Shown: positions 61,648 to 64,000 of the stretch, piece after piece
Position numbering within the stretch: position 1 is the first letter of the stretch
Layout: each line of letters starts with the position of its first letter
Assembly: GCA_036554945.1 (NCBI GenBank)
Contig: DATBMH010000044.1
Location: 1-64,000 of the forward strand
Source of the DNA: JACDAN01 sp036554945
GTDB taxonomy: Bacteria; Actinomycetota; Thermoleophilia; Gaiellales; Gaiellaceae
Reading direction: 5' to 3'
DNA length: 64,000 nt
Position numbers and translations under genes: made by a program
The notes under the pieces: model-generated
Databases searched by the model: none
What the model saw: only the letters and a program-made list of their open reading frames with translations
Told to the model about the DNA's origin: nothing

Positions 61648-62854
61648 GGTCGTGGAGCCGAGGACGCTGCGGGAGGGGATCCGCGCCCTCCCCCGGCCCC
61701 TCTGGATCCTCGCCGCCGGCTCGTTCGTCAACCGCTTCGGCAGCTTCGTCGCCGTCTTCCTCGTCCTCTACCTGCGGGAGAAGGGCTACTCGATCGCCGA
61801 GGCCGGTCTCGTCGTCAGCCTCTACGGCGCGGGCAACGTGCTGGCCGCGGCGGTGGGCGGCCTTCTCGCCGACCGGGTCGGGCGCCGCAACGCGATCGCG
61901 TTCTCGATGTTCAGCTCCGCCGCCACCTTGCTGGCCCTGTCCCAGGCGGACGAGATCGTGCTGATCGGCGTGCTGACGTTCCTCGCCGGGCTCACCGGCG
62001 AGCTGTACCGGCCCGCGTCGTCCGCGCTGCTCGCCGACCTCGTCCCCGCAGGGCAGCGGCTGACGGCGTTCGCGGTCAACCGGCTCGCGATCAACCTCGG
62101 CTTCGCCGTCGGCCCGGCGGTCGCCGGCCTCCTCGCCGACGTGTCGTTCACGTATCTGTTCGTCGGCGACGCGCTCACCTCGATCGCGTTCGGCGTCCTG
62201 ACCCTGACCTCGCTGCCCGAGGGGGTCCGCTCGCGCCGGGGCGACGAGCGCCGGGGCGAGGGCATCCGGACGATCGCGCGCGATCGAGCCTTCCTCCTCT
62301 TCCTCGCCTCGTCCCTCCTCGGCGCCTTCGTCTACTTCCAGGCGAACGCGACCTTCCCGCTCCAGGTGAAGGAGAGCGGGCTGACGAACGCGGACTACGG
62401 CCTGCTGATCTCGCTGAACGGGCTCGCGATCGTGATCCTCGAGCTGCCGTTCACCTCGATCGTCCAGCGGTTCCCGGTCATCCCCACGCTCGCCGTCGGC
62501 TCGCTGCTGGTCGGCCTCGGCTTCGCCCTGAACGCCTGGGCCGAGACGCTGGCGGCGTTCGCGCTCACGGTCCTGATCTGGACGATCGGCGAGATCGTCT
62601 ACGCACCGCTCGCCTCCGCGTACGTCGCCGACATCGCGCCGACGCACCTGCGCGGCCGCTACCAGGGCGCCTGGGGACTGATGTGGGGCCTTGCCTTCAT
62701 GCTCGGCCCGGCGATCGGCGCGGCGCTCTTCGCCTGGAACGGCGACGCGTTCTGGCTCCTCTGCGGCCTCCTGGGCGGGATCTCAGCGCTGCTGCTGCTC
62801 GCCGCGTCCGTCCAGCCGGCCGTCGCGGAGGCGGACGACCCGAGCAGCGCGTGA
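61646..62854 (+). CDS. MFS transporter
   Basis: The 402-aa protein has 12 membrane helices and the MFS loop motif GGLLADRVGRRNAIAFSM (about 72-90), then ELYRPASSALLADLVP in helix 4-5. Group-specific features resemble multidrug or metabolite exporters (MdtH/YfcJ-like). It shares an overlapping start (CATG) with the SCO1 gene, which is unusual; a GTG at 61652 could be the real start. The 3' end overlaps the convergent ATPase gene by 72 bases. Confidence 0.88.
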   Translation: MVVEPRTLREGIRALPRPLWILAAGSFVNRFGSFVAVFLVLYLREKGYSIAEAGLVVSLYGAGNVLAAAVGGLLADRVGRRNAIAFSMFSSAATLLALSQADEIVLIGVLTFLAGLTGELYRPASSALLADLVPAGQRLTAFAVNRLAINLGFAVGPAVAGLLADVSFTYLFVGDALTSIAFGVLTLTSLPEGVRSRRGDERRGEGIRTIARDRAFLLFLASSLLGAFVYFQANATFPLQVKESGLTNADYGLLISLNGLAIVILELPFTSIVQRFPVIPTLAVGSLLVGLGFALNAWAETLAAFALTVLIWTIGEIVYAPLASAYVADIAPTHLRGRYQGAWGLMWGLAFMLGPAIGAALFAWNGDAFWLLCGLLGGISALLLLAASVQPAVAEADDPSSA

Positions 62855-63490
62855 CGCGATCTCCGGATCGTGCGTGATCAGCACCACGGTCTGGCCGTGC
62901 TCGCGCGAGAGCTTGCGAAGCAGCTCGACGATCTCCTTGCCGGTCTCGGTGTCGAGGTTGCCGGTCGGCTCGTCGGCCAGCACGACCCGCGGCTCGTTCG
63001 CGAGCGCCCGTGCGATCGCCACCCGCTGCTGCTCGCCGCCCGACAGCTGGGACGGAAGGTGGTCGGCCCGGCGGCCGAGACCGACCGATTCGAGGAGGCC
63101 TCGCGCCTCGTCCCGTCGCCGACCGCCGTCGAGCTTCCGCGGTGCGAGGGCGACCTCGACGTTCTGCGCCGCCGTCAGCGTCGGGATCAGGTTGAACTGC
63201 TGGAAGACGAAGCCGATCGCGCCGAGGCGGAGGCGCGCGAGCTCGCCGTCGCCGGCCTGCGAGAGGTTCCGCCCCTCGAACAGGACCTCGCCGGTCGTCG
63301 GCCGGTCGAGCGCGCCGAGGAGCTGGAGCAGCGTCGTCTTGCCCGAGCCGCTCGGCCCGGCGACGACGAGGAACTCGCCGCCCTGCACCTCGAGGTCGAC
63401 GTCGTGCACGGCATGCACCTCGTAGGAGCCCTGCCGGAAGGTCTTCGAGACCCCGCGCAGCTGGTAGACGGGCTGGCCGTTCGCGGTCAT
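62783..63490 (-). CDS. MacB/LolD-type ABC transporter ATP-binding protein
   Basis: The 235-aa ATPase has Walker A VAGPSGSGKTTLL, Q-loop FVFQQFNLIP, signature QLSGGEQQRVAIARAL and Walker B VVLADEPTGNLD. It is the ATPase of a MacB-like efflux or lipoprotein-export system, together with the permease that overlaps its start (TGATG). Its last 72 bases overlap the convergent MFS gene. The functional core ends before that overlap. Confidence 0.92.
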   Translation of the reverse strand: MTANGQPVYQLRGVSKTFRQGSYEVHAVHDVDLEVQGGEFLVVAGPSGSGKTTLLQLLGALDRPTTGEVLFEGRNLSQAGDGELARLRLGAIGFVFQQFNLIPTLTAAQNVEVALAPRKLDGGRRRDEARGLLESVGLGRRADHLPSQLSGGEQQRVAIARALANEPRVVLADEPTGNLDTETGKEIVELLRKLSREHGQTVVLITHDPEIASRAARVVRLRDGRLDGRGEQQQR

Positions 63491-64000
63491 CAGTCGATGT
63501 GCCTCAGTGCGTCGGCAGGGCGGAGACGGGCGGCGCGAAGGCCGCCGACGGCGCCGGCGATCAGCCCGCCCAGGAGAGCCAGCCCCACAGCGGCGAGCAT
63601 GAGGTTCACGGAGATCGGCGCGCCGATCTCGACCGTCGTCGACGGGTCCGCGACCTGTCCCTGGCCGAACGGGCCGCCGCCGCCACCGCCGGGCCCGAAG
63701 AACCTGGGCCCCTGCGAAGCCGCCTCCGCGAAGGTCGCCTTCAGGCTCGGCGCCGCGGCCTCGATCAGGAGCGCGCCGGCGACGCCGACCACGATCCCGA
63801 GCAGCCCGCCGAGCAGTCCCTGGAGGAGCGCCTCGCCGCTGACCTGGCGGACGACGAGCCGCTGCGGCCAGCCGAGGGCCTTCAGCGTCCCGAGCTCGCG
63901 GATCCGCTTGGTCACGGACGAGAGGGTCAAGAGGCTCGCGATCAGGAACGCCGCGAGGAGGGCGACCAGCACGAGGGCGGTGCCGAGGCGGTCGGCCAGC
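63490..64000 (-). CDS. FtsX/MacB-like permease (partial, runs off window)
   Basis: At least 169 residues of the C-terminal part are visible. They hold three membrane helices of an FtsX domain: LLAAFLIASLLTLSSVTKRIRELGTLKALGW, a periplasmic Gly-rich loop (GPGGGGGGPFGQGQ), and a final helix with GGLRAARLRPADALRHID, the usual MacB ending. The N-terminus lies beyond the window. It pairs with the ATPase that starts at its stop. Confidence 0.9.
   Translation of the reverse strand, partial: LADRLGTALVLVALLAAFLIASLLTLSSVTKRIRELGTLKALGWPQRLVVRQVSGEALLQGLLGGLLGIVVGVAGALLIEAAAPSLKATFAEAASQGPRFFGPGGGGGGPFGQGQVADPSTTVEIGAPISVNLMLAAVGLALLGGLIAGAVGGLRAARLRPADALRHID

Overview
The window is a GC-rich (roughly 70%), very compact bacterial chromosome segment with about 71 protein genes, one tRNA-Asp and one decayed phosphatase gene. 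Gene content (many GTG starts, MarP-like protease, DUF6529, DUF6766 and DUF7218 type proteins, DesK/NarL-type two-component systems, DasR/NagR-like GntR) points to Actinomycetota, probably a deep-branching lineage such as Thermoleophilia. The class is inferred from gene types, not from a marker phylogeny. No prophage, integrase, IS element or CRISPR array was seen.

Layout. 1-8 kb: cupredoxin lipoprotein, VOC and GNAT enzymes, an MFS-cNMP fusion transporter, a 67-aa charged repeat protein, an intracellular subtilase/GAF pair, a cyclodeaminase-like protein, an ECF sigma factor with a small partner, and DppA. 8-16 kb: SDR oxidoreductase, a 684-bp hairpin-rich leader, a bifunctional homocysteine methyltransferase/MTHFR, MarP-like protease, tRNA-Asp, cupin-TPR, a nucleotidyltransferase, and a MocR regulator without its PLP lysine. 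16-25 kb: DUF899, two transporters with an M20 peptidase, then a two-component system beside an ABC-2 exporter. 25-36 kb: secreted proteins, an alkaline phosphatase pseudogene, MBL/PAS pair, NodIJ-like exporter, fibronectin III protein, ECF sigma and cupin. 36-45 kb: MMPL, a second two-component system with DrrAB-like exporter, an orphan degenerate response regulator with TetR, SGNH hydrolase, DUF6529 and cytochrome c. 45-56 kb: secreted subtilase, then an amino-sugar/peptidoglycan-sugar locus. 56-64 kb: flavoprotein/cNMP/EamA operon, coiled-coil protein, DUF6893/DUF6766-like pair, SCO1, MFS, and a MacB-like ABC system running off the window end.

The most coherent system is 46374-56067. A GntR/HutC regulator, a binding protein, two permeases, an MsmX/UgpC-type ATPase and NagZ face away from murQ-nagA-SIS deaminase. 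TGGT-N4-ACCA operator-like palindromes lie at the two putative control regions. Together the genes would import and degrade GlcNAc/MurNAc-containing sugars to fructose-6-phosphate, but no sugar kinase is encoded here.

Two window-wide patterns stand out. First, many first-in-operon genes have a TAnnnT hexamer 6-7 nt before the start codon and no Shine-Dalgarno sequence, as expected for leaderless mRNAs. Second, convergent genes often end in a shared palindromic stop (CTAG, TTAG or TCATGA), and operon genes are commonly coupled by ATGA or GTGA overlaps.
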